Below are positions 35,840 to 44,754 of a stretch of DNA of 52,247 nucleotides, piece by piece; the first letter of the stretch is position 1, and each line of letters begins with the position of its first letter. The stretch is from positions 204,866 to 257,112 of the forward strand of contig JAFTTI010000014.1 of the NCBI GenBank assembly GCA_017466865.1. The letters run 5' to 3'. The notes under the pieces were generated by a model that was not told the origin of the DNA, did not search any database, and saw only the letters and a program-made list of their open reading frames with translations. This DNA comes from Oscillospiraceae bacterium. GTDB taxonomy: Bacteria > Bacillota > Clostridia > Oscillospirales > Ruminococcaceae. Position numbers and translations under genes: made by a program.

Positions 35840-36483
35840 TGAACTCAAATGAAATTTTAAATAAAATCGACCATACTGTTTTATCCGCAACAGCGACAAC
35901 CGAAGATGTCAGAAAAATATGCGAAGAGGCTGTAAAATACGGAACAGCGTCGGTTTGTATTCCGCCCTCATATATCAAGTGGGCAAGAGAGAATTTTCCT
36001 ACTCTCAACCTCTGCACAGTAATCGGTTTTCCTTTGGGCTACAACACAACTGCAGTAAAGGTTTTTGAAACAGGAAATGCGGTTATAGACGGTGCCGATG
36101 AAATTGATATGGTTGTGAATTTAGGATTTGTAAAAGATAAGAAATTCGACAAGATAACAGAAGAAATTTCTGCGGTTAAAAAAGCCTGCGCTGGAAAACT
36201 TTTAAAGATCATTATAGAAACCTGTTATCTCACAGACGATGAGAAAAAAGAACTCTGTAAATGCGTTACAGATGCAGGTGCTGAATATATAAAGACATCA
36301 ACAGGTTTCGGAACAAAAGGTGCAGAACTTTCTGATATTGAAATCTTTAAAAACAATATCGGTGAGAATGTCAAGATAAAGGCTGCGGGTGGAATAAGAA
36401 CAAAAGAAGATATGGAAAATTTCATCAAAGCAGGTTGCGACAGAATAGGAACAAGTAAGGCGAGTATTTTATTTTCGGAGTGA
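35839..36483 (+). CDS. deoC: Deoxyribose-phosphate aldolase
   Basis: A 214-residue class I aldolase splitting 2-deoxyribose 5-phosphate into glyceraldehyde 3-phosphate and acetaldehyde. It has IDHTVLSATATTEDV, VCIPPSYI, CTVIGFPLGYN, DEIDMVVNLG, the lysine-bearing GKLLKIIIETCYLTDDEK, and the Schiff-base lysine in EYIKTSTGFGTKGA, then VKIKAAGGIRT. Its ATG overlaps the previous stop by one base. It forms a deoxynucleoside-salvage unit with deoB and cdd. Confidence 0.96.
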   Translation: MNSNEILNKIDHTVLSATATTEDVRKICEEAVKYGTASVCIPPSYIKWARENFPTLNLCTVIGFPLGYNTTAVKVFETGNAVIDGADEIDMVVNLGFVKDKKFDKITEEISAVKKACAGKLLKIIIETCYLTDDEKKELCKCVTDAGAEYIKTSTGFGTKGAELSDIEIFKNNIGENVKIKAAGGIRTKEDMENFIKAGCDRIGTSKASILFSE

Positions 36484-36488
36484 TTTAT

Positions 36489-37655
36489 ATGAAATCGGAA
36501 AGAGTTTTTCTTATAGTTTTAGACAGCGTCGGAATAGGCGAAATGCCCGATGCGAAAAATTATGGCGATGAGGGAAGTAATACCCTTAAAGCCTGCTATG
36601 ATACAGGTAAACTTTTCGTTCCCAATATGGAGAGATTAGGTCTTTTTAATATCGATGGAATTGACTATGTAAAACCTTGTGAAAATCCCATAGGTGTTTA
36701 CGCAAGAATGACCGAAAAATCAAAGGGAAAAGATACCACAACGGGACATTGGGAGATGATGGGTATAATCCTTTCAGAACCTTTCCCGACATACCCAGAT
36801 GGTTTTCCCGAAGATGTGATTTCTGAATTTGAAAAAAGAACGGGAAGAAAGGTTATCTGCAACAAAACTTATTCAGGAACAGAGGTTATAAAAGACTACG
36901 GCGAAGAACATATAAAAACAGGTGCGTTGATAGTTTATACATCAGCAGACAGCGTTTTTCAGATAGCGGCACACGAAGATGTTGTTCCGATAGAAACGCT
37001 TTATGAATACTGTGAAATTGCAAGAGAAATCTTAACGGGAAAACACGCGGTAGGCAGAGTTATCGCAAGACCTTTTGAAGCGGAATATCCCTTTAAAAGA
37101 ACAAGCCGCAGACACGATTTTTCTTTAAAACCGATAGAAAAAACCGCACTTTCATATATTTCTGAACAAGGACTTGAAACAATAGGTGTCGGAAAGATTT
37201 ATGACATCTTTGCAGCAGACGGAATCACAAAGGCGATAAGAAAAATCGGGAACGATATTGATATGGAAGAAACTCTCAAGATTCAGAGCGAAGATTTCAA
37301 AGGATTCTGTTTTGTAAACCTTGTTGATTTTGATATGTCTTTCGGACACAGAAATGATGTCGATGGTTATACAAATGCCCTTAATGAATTCGACCTCTGG
37401 CTCGGAACTTTCATGGAAAATATGCGTGATGACGACCTTCTTATGATAACTGCCGATCACGGATGCGACCCTTCTACAGAAAGCACAGACCATTCGAGAG
37501 AATATACTCCTCTTCTCGTTTACAGAAAGGGAATAAAGGCGAAGAATTTAGGAACAAGAGAGAGTTTTTCTGATATAGGAAAAACCATCTGCGCTTGTCT
37601 TTCTGTAGAAAACGAACTTGTCGGAAAGGATTTTTCGGGTGATATATATGACTGA
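36489..37655 (+). CDS. deoB: Phosphopentomutase
   Basis: A 388-residue Mn-dependent enzyme of the alkaline phosphatase superfamily that converts (deoxy)ribose 1-phosphate to the 5-phosphate, feeding DeoC. Metal and catalytic motifs: VLDSVGIGEMPDA, KGKDTTTGHWEMMG (phosphothreonine region), FDMSFGHRND, ITADHGCDPS and TDHSREYTPLLV. I use the ATG at 36489 behind GGAG; the GTG at 36480 lies within that site. It starts five bases after deoC and overlaps cdd by eight. Confidence 0.96.
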   Translation: MKSERVFLIVLDSVGIGEMPDAKNYGDEGSNTLKACYDTGKLFVPNMERLGLFNIDGIDYVKPCENPIGVYARMTEKSKGKDTTTGHWEMMGIILSEPFPTYPDGFPEDVISEFEKRTGRKVICNKTYSGTEVIKDYGEEHIKTGALIVYTSADSVFQIAAHEDVVPIETLYEYCEIAREILTGKHAVGRVIARPFEAEYPFKRTSRRHDFSLKPIEKTALSYISEQGLETIGVGKIYDIFAADGITKAIRKIGNDIDMEETLKIQSEDFKGFCFVNLVDFDMSFGHRNDVDGYTNALNEFDLWLGTFMENMRDDDLLMITADHGCDPSTESTDHSREYTPLLVYRKGIKAKNLGTRESFSDIGKTICACLSVENELVGKDFSGDIYD

Positions 37656-38040
37656 TAAAGAACTTATTTTATCCGCTTTGAAAGCAAGAGAAAACGCTTA
37701 TGCACCATACTCACAGTTTCTTGTAGGCGCAGCACTTTTATGCAAAGACGGAACTTTATACACAGGCTGCAATATCGAAAATATTTCTTATTCAGGAACA
37801 GTCTGCGCTGAAAGAACAGCGATTTTCAAAGCCGTTTCTGACGGAAATAGAGAATTCTCAAAAATAGCGATAGTCGGCGGAAAAAAAGGCGAAACAATTT
37901 CCGCTTATCCTTGCGGAATATGCCGTCAGGTTATGGCGGAATTCTGCAAAGCCGATTTCAAGGTGATTGTTGCGAAATCGGAAGAAGATTACGAAGAATT
38001 TTTGTTGTCAGAACTTTTACCGAAAAGTTTTGATTTTTAA
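37648..38040 (+). CDS. cdd: Cytidine deaminase
   Basis: A 130-residue homotetrameric-type zinc enzyme deaminating cytidine and deoxycytidine. The zinc and catalytic motifs CAERTAIFKAV and PCGICRQVMAEF are intact; NAYAPYSQFLVGAAL and GCNIENISYSG are typical. The start at 37648 gives the family N-terminus (LILSALKARENAY); a longer frame reaching into deoB has no support. Its RBS, GGGTGA, is weak, so translation may be coupled to deoB, which it overlaps. Confidence 0.96.
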   Translation: MTDKELILSALKARENAYAPYSQFLVGAALLCKDGTLYTGCNIENISYSGTVCAERTAIFKAVSDGNREFSKIAIVGGKKGETISAYPCGICRQVMAEFCKADFKVIVAKSEEDYEEFLLSELLPKSFDF

Positions 38041-38063
38041 AGAATAAACAAGCATAAAAATTT

Positions 38064-38077
38064 ATAGAATATTCTAT
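38064..38077. promoter_or_regulatory. 14-base perfect palindrome before flavin reductase gene
   Basis: ATAGAATATTCTAT is a perfect palindrome lying 23 bases before the flavin reductase ATG. It may be an operator, but no promoter with good spacing was found around it. Confidence 0.4.
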
Positions 38078-38100
38078 CAAGAAAAAGAAAGGTGATAATT

Positions 38101-38613
38101 ATGTCATTTGAAAAAATAACACTTACAGAAGAAAATCTCAACCCCTTTGAAAAAATCGGTAAAGATTGGGTTCTTTTGACAGCAGGGGATGAAAACAACT
38201 ACAACACAATGACAGCAAGTTGGGGAACAATGGGCGTTATGTGGAATAAAAATATCTTTATGGCGGTTGTAAGACCTTCAAGATTTACCTATTCACTTAT
38301 GGAAAATAACGATACATTCTCTGTTTCAATGTTCGGAAAGAATTACAGAGAAGCGCTTTCTTTCTGCGGTTCATACTCAGGGAAAGAGGGCGATAAGAAC
38401 GAAAAGGTAAAGGAACTCGGTTTTAATATGACAATGATTGATAATACACCTGCATTTGATGAATCGGAAATCGTGCTTATCTGCAAAAAACTCTATGTTC
38501 AGCCTATGGATAAGGCTTTCTATCTCGATAACGCACTCTTTGAAACAAACGGAACACAACCTCTCCATACAGCTTTCTGGGGAGAAATTATCGGTGCTTA
38601 TAAAAAGGCATAA
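38101..38613 (+). CDS. Flavin reductase-like FMN-binding protein
   Basis: A 170-residue protein of the flavin reductase/flavoredoxin family: NYNTMTASWGTMGVMWNKNIFMAVVRPSRFTYSLMENNDTFSVSMFGKNYREAL. These bind FMN in a split-barrel fold and pass electrons from NAD(P)H or iron-sulphur proteins. The partner is unknown. The ATG at 38101 follows AAAGGTGAT; a GTG at 38092 would lie in that site. It lies 60 bases after cdd and is last before the arginine cluster; no terminator is seen after it. Confidence 0.88.
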   Translation: MSFEKITLTEENLNPFEKIGKDWVLLTAGDENNYNTMTASWGTMGVMWNKNIFMAVVRPSRFTYSLMENNDTFSVSMFGKNYREALSFCGSYSGKEGDKNEKVKELGFNMTMIDNTPAFDESEIVLICKKLYVQPMDKAFYLDNALFETNGTQPLHTAFWGEIIGAYKKA

Positions 38614-38655
38614 TTGTTCAAAAATAACAACAGGATGACATCAAAACCCTATAAA

Positions 38656-38727
38656 TATACATTATATACTGTATAAAACGGAAAATATACAGAATTTATG
38701 CATAATTATTCATTATTATGCATAAAT
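38656..38727. promoter_or_regulatory. Array of ArgR-like operator half-sites upstream of argG
   Basis: Several inverted repeats are packed here. TATACA-8-TGTATA (38656-38675). CTGTATA-10-TATACAG (38669-38692). ATTTATGCATAAT-8-ATTATGCATAAAT, a perfect 13-base inverted repeat (38694-38727). TGCATAATTATTCA (38699-38712) fits the ARG box pattern TGNATNNNNATNCA exactly. ArgR/AhrC binds such sites as a hexamer and represses with arginine. No argR gene is in the window. Confidence 0.75.
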
Positions 38728-38740
38728 CGTATAAAAACAC

Positions 38741-38770
38741 TTGACAAACTATGTATAACGGGTGTATAAT
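38741..38770 (+). promoter_or_regulatory. argG promoter
   Basis: TTGACA and TATAAT are both perfect, with an 18-base spacer. TGTATAA occurs twice between and across the hexamers, which may add ArgR half-sites over the polymerase site. Confidence 0.87.
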
Positions 38771-38808
38771 TTTATTCAGTTAATTATTTTGCAAAGGAGT
38801 CTTTTAAA

Positions 38809-40038
38809 ATGGCTGGAAAAATCAAAAAAGTAGTACTCGCATATTCAGGCGGACTTGACACATCAATTATTATCCCCTGGCTCAAGGAAAACTATGACAA
38901 CTGTGAAGTAATCGCAGTTTCGGGTGACGTTGGACAGGGCACAGAACTTGATGGTCTTGAAGAAAAGGCAATCAAGACAGGTGCGTCAAAGCTCTACATA
39001 GAAGATCTTAAGGATGAATTCATCGAAGATTACGTATTCCCAACAGTTCAGGCAGGAGCTATCTACGAAAACAGATACCTTCTCGGAACATCTTTCGCAA
39101 GACCTATCATTGCAAAGAGAATTGCTGAAATCGCTCTCGCTGAAGGCGCAGACGCAATCTGTCACGGTTGCACAGGTAAGGGCAACGACCAGGTAAGATT
39201 CGAACTCGCAATCAAGGCTTATGCTCCCGATATGGCAATTATTGCACCCTGGAGAATCTGGGACATCAAGTCAAGAGATGAAGAAATTGACTACGCAGAG
39301 GCACACAACATCCCTCTCAAGATAAACAGAGAAACAAACTACTCAAAGGATAAGAACCTCTGGCATCTTTCACACGAAGGTCTCGACCTCGAAGATCCCG
39401 CTAACGAACCTCAGTACAACAAGCCCGGCTTCCTTGAAATGGGCGTTTCACCCGAAATGGCTCCCGATAAGCCTACATACGTTACAATTCATTTCGAAAA
39501 GGGCGTTCCCACAGCTATCGATGGCAAGGAAATGAAGGGTGTTGAAATTGTTACTAAGCTCAACGAACTCGGTGGTGCTAACGGTATTGGTCTTGCTGAC
39601 CTCGTTGAAAACCGTCTTGTTGGTATGAAATCAAGAGGTGTTTATGAAACTCCCGGTGGAGCAATTCTTTATCACGCACATGATGTTCTTGAAACAATCA
39701 CTCTTGACAAAATGACTCAGAGAATGAAGCAGAAACTCGCTATTGACTTTGCAGACCTCGTTTATAACGGACAGTGGTATACACCCGTTCGTGAAGCTCT
39801 CTCTGCATTTGTTACAGAAACACAGAAGACTGTAACAGGCGATGTTAAGCTCAAACTCTATAAGGGTAATATAATCAACGCAGGTGTTACATCTCCTTAT
39901 ACTCTCTACGATGAAGAAGTTGCAACATTTGATGAGGATAATGTTTACGACCAGAAGGATAGTGCAGGATTCATCAATCTCTTTGGTCTTCCCATCAAGG
40001 TTAAGGCAAAACTCGATCAGAAGAGAAACAACAAGTAA
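38809..40038 (+). CDS. argG: Argininosuccinate synthase
   Basis: A 409-residue ATP-dependent ligase joining citrulline and aspartate. The P-loop [15 protein letters not shown], the [13 protein letters not shown] citrulline/aspartate site and the RGVYETPGG stretch are present. Full length. RBS GCAAAGGAG. It opens the arginine cluster behind the operator array and carries the C-ending codon bias seen also in pgk. Confidence 0.98.
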   Translation: MAGKIKKVVLAYSGGLDTSIIIPWLKENYDNCEVIAVSGDVGQGTELDGLEEKAIKTGASKLYIEDLKDEFIEDYVFPTVQAGAIYENRYLLGTSFARPIIAKRIAEIALAEGADAICHGCTGKGNDQVRFELAIKAYAPDMAIIAPWRIWDIKSRDEEIDYAEAHNIPLKINRETNYSKDKNLWHLSHEGLDLEDPANEPQYNKPGFLEMGVSPEMAPDKPTYVTIHFEKGVPTAIDGKEMKGVEIVTKLNELGGANGIGLADLVENRLVGMKSRGVYETPGGAILYHAHDVLETITLDKMTQRMKQKLAIDFADLVYNGQWYTPVREALSAFVTETQKTVTGDVKLKLYKGNIINAGVTSPYTLYDEEVATFDEDNVYDQKDSAGFINLFGLPIKVKAKLDQKRNNK

Positions 40039-40062
40039 CTCATCTGGCGTATTATGACATCT

Positions 40063-40090
40063 CGGGCATGGCTGAAAAAGGCTTTGCCCG
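40063..40090 (+). other. Hairpin between argG and argH
   Basis: CGGGCA and TGCCCG pair around a 16-base loop, followed by TATGTTCGTTTTTTC. It could be a weak attenuator or processing site; the stem is short. Confidence 0.35.
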
Positions 40091-40119
40091 TATGTTCGTT
40101 TTTTCGGGAGGAGAAAATT

Positions 40120-41505
40120 ATGGCAAAAATGTGGGCAGGAAGATTTTCAAAAGAGGTCGATGAAAAAGTAAACGACTTCAATTCTTCCGTTTCATTTGAC
40201 GCAAGAATGTATAAGCAGGACATTCAGGGAAGTATCGCTCATGTAACAATGCTCGGTGAATGTGGAATCATAGATCTTGAAGAAAGTAAACAGATAGCAA
40301 ACGAACTCGGCGCTATTTTTCAGGATATTCACAGCGGTGAACTTGAAATAGATCCTACTGCTGAAGATATACACATGTTCGTTGAGGCTGAACTTACAAA
40401 AAGACTCGGCGAAACAGGAAAGAGACTTCATACAGCAAGAAGCAGAAATGACCAGGTTGCTCTTGACATCAGAATGAACCTCAAGACTGAAACAAAAGCA
40501 ATAACAGACCTTGTGAAGAAACTTCTCGGGGTTCTCTGCAATATCGCTGATGAACACAAGACAACAGTTATGCCGGGCTATACTCACCTTCAGAGAGCAC
40601 AGCCTATAACATTCGGTCATCATCTTATGGCTTACGCACAGATGCTTCTTCGTGACCTTGGCAGACTTGAAGATGCTTATAACCGTATGAATGTTATGCC
40701 ACTCGGCAGCGGAGCTTTAGCTTCAACAACATACCCTATCGACAGACAGAGAGTATGCGACATTTTAGGATTTTCAGAAGTAACACAGAACTCTCTTGAC
40801 GGTGTTTCAGACAGAGATTTCTGCATAGAACTTGCATCAGCAATTTCAATTCTTATGATGCATCTTTCAAGATTTTCTGAAGAAATCATCCTCTGGTGCT
40901 CTTGGGAATTCAAATTCATTGAACTTGATGACGCTTATGCAACGGGTTCATCCATTATGCCACAGAAGAAAAATCCCGATATAACAGAACTCATAAGAGG
41001 AAAGACAGGAAGAGTTTATGGCGATCTTATGACTCTCCTCACAATGATGAAGGGACTTCCTCTTGCATACAACAAGGATATGCAGGAAGATAAAGAGGCG
41101 ATTTTCGATGCTGTTGATACAGTAAAACTCTGCCTTTCGACCTTTATCCCTATGCTCGAAACTATGTCGGTAAATAAAGAAAATATGCGTGCGGCTGCTG
41201 CGAAAGGCTTTATCAACGCAACAGACTGCGCGGATTATCTTGTTAAAAAAGGCCTTGCATTCCGTGATGCCTATAAAATTACGGGAACTCTCGTTGCAAA
41301 GTGCATAAGCCTCAATACAACACTTGAAGATTTACCGATTTACGAATACAGACAGCTTTGCGATACCTTCGACAACGATGTCTATAAGGCGATTTCTCTC
41401 GATACATGTGTCACACAGAGAAATGTTGTCGGCGGTCCTGCACCTGACGCGGTTGCAAAGCAGATAAAATATGTCAGAGAAAAACTGAAAGCAGATGAAA
41501 CTTAA
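40120..41505 (+). CDS. argH: Argininosuccinate lyase
   Basis: A 461-residue lyase of the fumarase/aspartase superfamily releasing arginine and fumarate. Landmarks: MWAGRFSKE, TARSRNDQVALD, GYTHLQRAQPITFGHH and the superfamily signature GSSIMPQKKNPD. The start at 40120 follows GGGAGGAG; a longer in-frame start at 40054 lies in the intergenic hairpin. A GNAT acetyltransferase gene follows after six bases. Confidence 0.98.
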   Translation: MAKMWAGRFSKEVDEKVNDFNSSVSFDARMYKQDIQGSIAHVTMLGECGIIDLEESKQIANELGAIFQDIHSGELEIDPTAEDIHMFVEAELTKRLGETGKRLHTARSRNDQVALDIRMNLKTETKAITDLVKKLLGVLCNIADEHKTTVMPGYTHLQRAQPITFGHHLMAYAQMLLRDLGRLEDAYNRMNVMPLGSGALASTTYPIDRQRVCDILGFSEVTQNSLDGVSDRDFCIELASAISILMMHLSRFSEEIILWCSWEFKFIELDDAYATGSSIMPQKKNPDITELIRGKTGRVYGDLMTLLTMMKGLPLAYNKDMQEDKEAIFDAVDTVKLCLSTFIPMLETMSVNKENMRAAAAKGFINATDCADYLVKKGLAFRDAYKITGTLVAKCISLNTTLEDLPIYEYRQLCDTFDNDVYKAISLDTCVTQRNVVGGPAPDAVAKQIKYVREKLKADET

Positions 41506-41511
41506 GTAAAA

Positions 41512-41931
41512 ATGTTGACCTTTAAACCAGAAATATCTTTTGAAGACTATAACAATCTCCGTATCCTTGTAGGATGGAACACAATAACAAAAAGACAGTT
41601 TGACAACGCGATGAAAAATTCCTCATTCTTTACAGTTGCTTATGACGGCGACAAAGCAGTCGGAATGTCAAGAGGGGTAGGCGACGGCGGATATCATCTT
41701 ATGCTTGTCGATGTCATTGTTCATCCCGATTATCAAGGGCAGGGAATAGGCAAAGAACTTGTAACTCAGTTTATGAAATATGCCGATGACAGCATTGAAA
41801 GCGGTGAGGGGATTTCTCTTACACTTCTTTCGGCTTACGGCAAAGAAAAATTCTATGAAAAATTCGGTTTCCATATCCGCCCCGTAGGAAAAGAGGGCGC
41901 AGGCATGAATCTTAAATATGTCAAAAAATAA
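41512..41931 (+). CDS. GNAT family N-acetyltransferase
   Basis: A 139-residue acetyltransferase. The acetyl-CoA site is DVIVHPDYQGQGIGKELV (about 72-90), followed by the last-strand YGKEKFYEKFGF. It has no clear Shine-Dalgarno and lies six bases after argH, so it is probably translated by coupling. The substrate is unknown. Short GNAT domains are fused to ArgH in some bacteria, where they supply N-acetylglutamate; this free-standing neighbour could be a similar helper, or an unrelated acetyltransferase carried in the operon. Confidence 0.88.
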   Translation: MLTFKPEISFEDYNNLRILVGWNTITKRQFDNAMKNSSFFTVAYDGDKAVGMSRGVGDGGYHLMLVDVIVHPDYQGQGIGKELVTQFMKYADDSIESGEGISLTLLSAYGKEKFYEKFGFHIRPVGKEGAGMNLKYVKK

Positions 41932-41948
41932 CGGAAGGAAGCGACACC

Positions 41949-42899
41949 ATGGAGAAAGTAAAAATTTACATTGACGGTCAGGAAGGCACAACAGGACTTA
42001 AAATCGTTGAAAGATTCAACGGAAGAGATGACATTGAATTACTCAGAATCGACGAGGACAAGCGTAAAGACCCTGATGAAAGAAAGAAGTTTATAAACGC
42101 TTCTGATTTTACTTTCCTTTGTCTGCCCGATGCCGCATCAATCGAAGCGGTTTCTATGGTAGAAAATCCGAATGTAAGAATTATTGACGCTTCAACAGCT
42201 CACAGAACAAATCCCCAGTGGGCTTATGGTTTCCCCGAACTTTCAAGAGAATTCAGAAACAAGATAAAAACTTCAAAGAGAGTTGCTGTTCCCGGATGCT
42301 ATGCGAGTGGTTTTAACTCAATAGTTTATCCTCTCGTTAAAGAAGGCATCTTCGCACCCTATCAGTATGTAACAAGTTATGCTGTTTCGGGATACAGCGG
42401 TGCGGGTAAAAAGGGAATTGCCCAGTATGAAGATGAAAACAGAGATAAGGAATTTGATGCACCCAGAATGTATGCACTCGCACAGAACCACAAGCATCTG
42501 AAAGAGATGCAGGCGATTTCAGGTCTTTCATATCCTCCTATGTTTAATCCTATGGTATGTGATTACTATGCAGGAATGATAGTTGCTGTTCCTGTAGTAA
42601 GAAGAACTCTTGCTAAGAGAACATCTATAAAAGAAATCCACGAAGTTCTTAAAAACCACTATAAAGGCGAACATTTCGTAAAAGTTATGTCTATGGGCGG
42701 TGAAGAAGAACTTCCTAACGGATTTATGACAGCAAACGCACTTGAAGGAACAAACAATATGCAGATTTTCGTTTCAGGAAATGATGAACAGATACTCATC
42801 TGTTCTCGTCTTGATAACCTCGGAAAAGGCGCATCGGGTGCGGCTGTTCAGTGCCTTAACATTATGATGGGCATTGATGAAAAAACAGGACTTGAATAA
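41949..42899 (+). CDS. argC: N-acetyl-gamma-glutamyl-phosphate reductase, type 2
   Basis: A 316-residue NADPH-dependent enzyme making N-acetylglutamate semialdehyde. It begins VKIYIDGQEGTTGLKI, has the DASTAHRT loop, the catalytic cysteine in AVPGCYASGF, and the YSGAGKKG segment. The short, QEGTTG form is the type 2 AGPR found in some bacteria. RBS GGAAGGAAG. Next to argJ by 24 bases. Confidence 0.96.
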   Translation: MEKVKIYIDGQEGTTGLKIVERFNGRDDIELLRIDEDKRKDPDERKKFINASDFTFLCLPDAASIEAVSMVENPNVRIIDASTAHRTNPQWAYGFPELSREFRNKIKTSKRVAVPGCYASGFNSIVYPLVKEGIFAPYQYVTSYAVSGYSGAGKKGIAQYEDENRDKEFDAPRMYALAQNHKHLKEMQAISGLSYPPMFNPMVCDYYAGMIVAVPVVRRTLAKRTSIKEIHEVLKNHYKGEHFVKVMSMGGEEELPNGFMTANALEGTNNMQIFVSGNDEQILICSRLDNLGKGASGAAVQCLNIMMGIDEKTGLE

Positions 42900-42923
42900 T
42901 CTCAGTATTTTAAGGTGAATAAA

Positions 42924-44153
42924 ATGGAATTTAAGCTTATAGACGGTGGAGTTTGTGCGGCAAAAGGTTTTAAGGCAAGCGGACTCTACTGTGGAATAAA
43001 AAACAACCCCACAAAGAAAAACGATATCGCACTTCTTGTTTCAGATGTAGTCTGCAACACAGCAGGTGTTTATACACAGAATAAAGTCAAGGGTGCACCC
43101 GTTATCGTTACAAAGAAAAATCTTGAAAAGACAGGCGGTAAGGCTATTGCCGTTATTGTAAACTCAAAGAACGCAAACACCTGTAACGCTGACGGCGAAG
43201 AAAAAGCAGAAAAGATGTGTTCACTTACAGCAGAGGCACTCGGCATAAAACCTTGTGAAGTAGTGGTTGCATCAACAGGCGTTATCGGTCAGATTTTACC
43301 CATAGAACCTATCGAAAAGGCAATTCCTGTACTCAAGGAAAACCTTTCTTACGAAGGAAACGAAGCTGCTGCCGTTGCTATTATGACAACCGACACATTC
43401 AAAAAAGAATATGCCGTTGAATTTGAGGTGGGTGGAAAAATCTGCCGTATGGGCGGAATGGCCAAGGGAAGTGGAATGATTCATCCCAATATGGCAACAA
43501 CTTTGAACTTCATCACAACAGATGCCGCTATCTCATCTGAAATGGTAAAAAAAGCACTTTCAGAAATCGTAAAGATTACATATAACTGCCTTTCTGTCGA
43601 TGGTGACCAGTCAACAAACGATACATGTATGCTTATGGCAAACGGCCTTTCGGGTAATGCTGAAATCACATCAGAAGGAGAAGATTTTGAAATCTTCAAA
43701 TCAGCACTTTACGAAGTAATGTCAAACCTTACAAGAATGCTTGCGAAAGACGGTGAAGGCGCAACAAAACTTCTTACTTGTATCTGTAAAGGTGCGCCCG
43801 ACCTTGACACAGCAATCATCGTTGCAAAAAGCGTTATCCGTTCACCACTCTTCAAATGTGCGATGTTCGGTGAAGACGCCAACTGGGGAAGAATTCTCTG
43901 TGCAATAGGTTATGCTGAGGCTGAATTTGATATAAACAAGGTTTCGGTTGACCTTTCATCGAAAGCAGGAAAAATCCATGTATGCGAAAATGGTGCAGGC
44001 GTTGAATTTTCTGAAGACGAAGCGAAGAAAGTCCTTTCAGAAGATGAAATCTTCATTGATATAAATCTTTTTGAAGGCGATAAGGAAGCGACCGCATGGG
44101 GTTGTGACCTTACATACGATTATGTAAAGATAAACGGCGATTACAGAACATAA
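42924..44153 (+). CDS. argJ: Glutamate N-acetyltransferase / amino-acid acetyltransferase ArgJ
   Basis: A 409-residue enzyme that moves acetyl from N-acetylornithine to glutamate, allowing the cyclic arginine pathway without ArgE. The self-cleavage site is in KGSGMIHPNMATTLNF, where the Thr after Ala becomes the nucleophile; cleavage gives alpha and beta chains. SVDGDQSTNDTCM and GEDANWGRI are further signatures. I use the ATG at 42924 behind AAGGTGA. ArgJ may be mono- or bifunctional; sequence reading alone does not decide. Confidence 0.96.
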   Translation: MEFKLIDGGVCAAKGFKASGLYCGIKNNPTKKNDIALLVSDVVCNTAGVYTQNKVKGAPVIVTKKNLEKTGGKAIAVIVNSKNANTCNADGEEKAEKMCSLTAEALGIKPCEVVVASTGVIGQILPIEPIEKAIPVLKENLSYEGNEAAAVAIMTTDTFKKEYAVEFEVGGKICRMGGMAKGSGMIHPNMATTLNFITTDAAISSEMVKKALSEIVKITYNCLSVDGDQSTNDTCMLMANGLSGNAEITSEGEDFEIFKSALYEVMSNLTRMLAKDGEGATKLLTCICKGAPDLDTAIIVAKSVIRSPLFKCAMFGEDANWGRILCAIGYAEAEFDINKVSVDLSSKAGKIHVCENGAGVEFSEDEAKKVLSEDEIFIDINLFEGDKEATAWGCDLTYDYVKINGDYRT

Positions 44154-44191
44154 TCCCGTGTTTAATTCCATAAGAAAGGAGAGAGGGCAAG

Positions 44192-44716
44192 GTGCAGGAT
44201 AACAGCAGACTTCCGATAGGATTTTTAAGCGATGAAAGAGTTTTGTGGCATGGAAATCCTATTCCCAATAAATCGCTTAAAAACGCAGAAAAACCCTTTC
44301 TCGTTTTCGGAGGAGCAATTCTTCTTTTAACACTTATCCTTATTCTTATAAAAGAAATAAAGGTTGTTCTTATAGGATGTCTTCCTATAATAGTTATATG
44401 TCTTGCAATAGCAGGAACATATTTCTTTTTTGAATACAAAAGAAAACAGACCTTTTTCATCGTTACCGACAGAAGAATCATAAGAAGCGAAGGTATTTTT
44501 TCAAAAAAACTTTATGATGTAAAATACCGTCAGGTTGAGAATGTTGTTTTAAAATACAACAGCAGAAGCAGACTCGGCGAAATTATGATAAAACTGAACG
44601 GAGTGAAATTCAATAAGGAAAACCCCGATGAAATCCGTTTCGGAACAATAGAAAATGTTGTAACAGTATATAATCTCATTCAGAAACAACTTTCCGAATA
44701 TAAAGGAAAAGTCTGA
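44192..44716 (+). CDS. Bacterial PH-domain (DUF304) membrane protein
   Basis: A 174-residue protein with two adjacent membrane helices (about 30-50 and 52-72) followed by a bacterial PH-like domain: TFFIVTDRRIIRSEGIFSKKLYDVKYRQVENVVLKYNSRSRLGEIMI. These YdbS/YdbT-like proteins are membrane associated and of unknown function. The GTG start at 44192 follows GGAGAGAGGG. It sits between argJ and argB with no obvious link to arginine. Confidence 0.85.
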   Translation: MQDNSRLPIGFLSDERVLWHGNPIPNKSLKNAEKPFLVFGGAILLLTLILILIKEIKVVLIGCLPIIVICLAIAGTYFFFEYKRKQTFFIVTDRRIIRSEGIFSKKLYDVKYRQVENVVLKYNSRSRLGEIMIKLNGVKFNKENPDEIRFGTIENVVTVYNLIQKQLSEYKGKV

Positions 44717-44754
44717 TAGAGTATTTAATAAATTTTCACCAGGAGCAAAAAACA

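Noticed and set aside
40063-40110. Attenuator between argG and argH
   Set aside because: The stem is only six pairs with a long loop and a distant T run, and no leader peptide or competing stem is visible, so I list only a weak hairpin.
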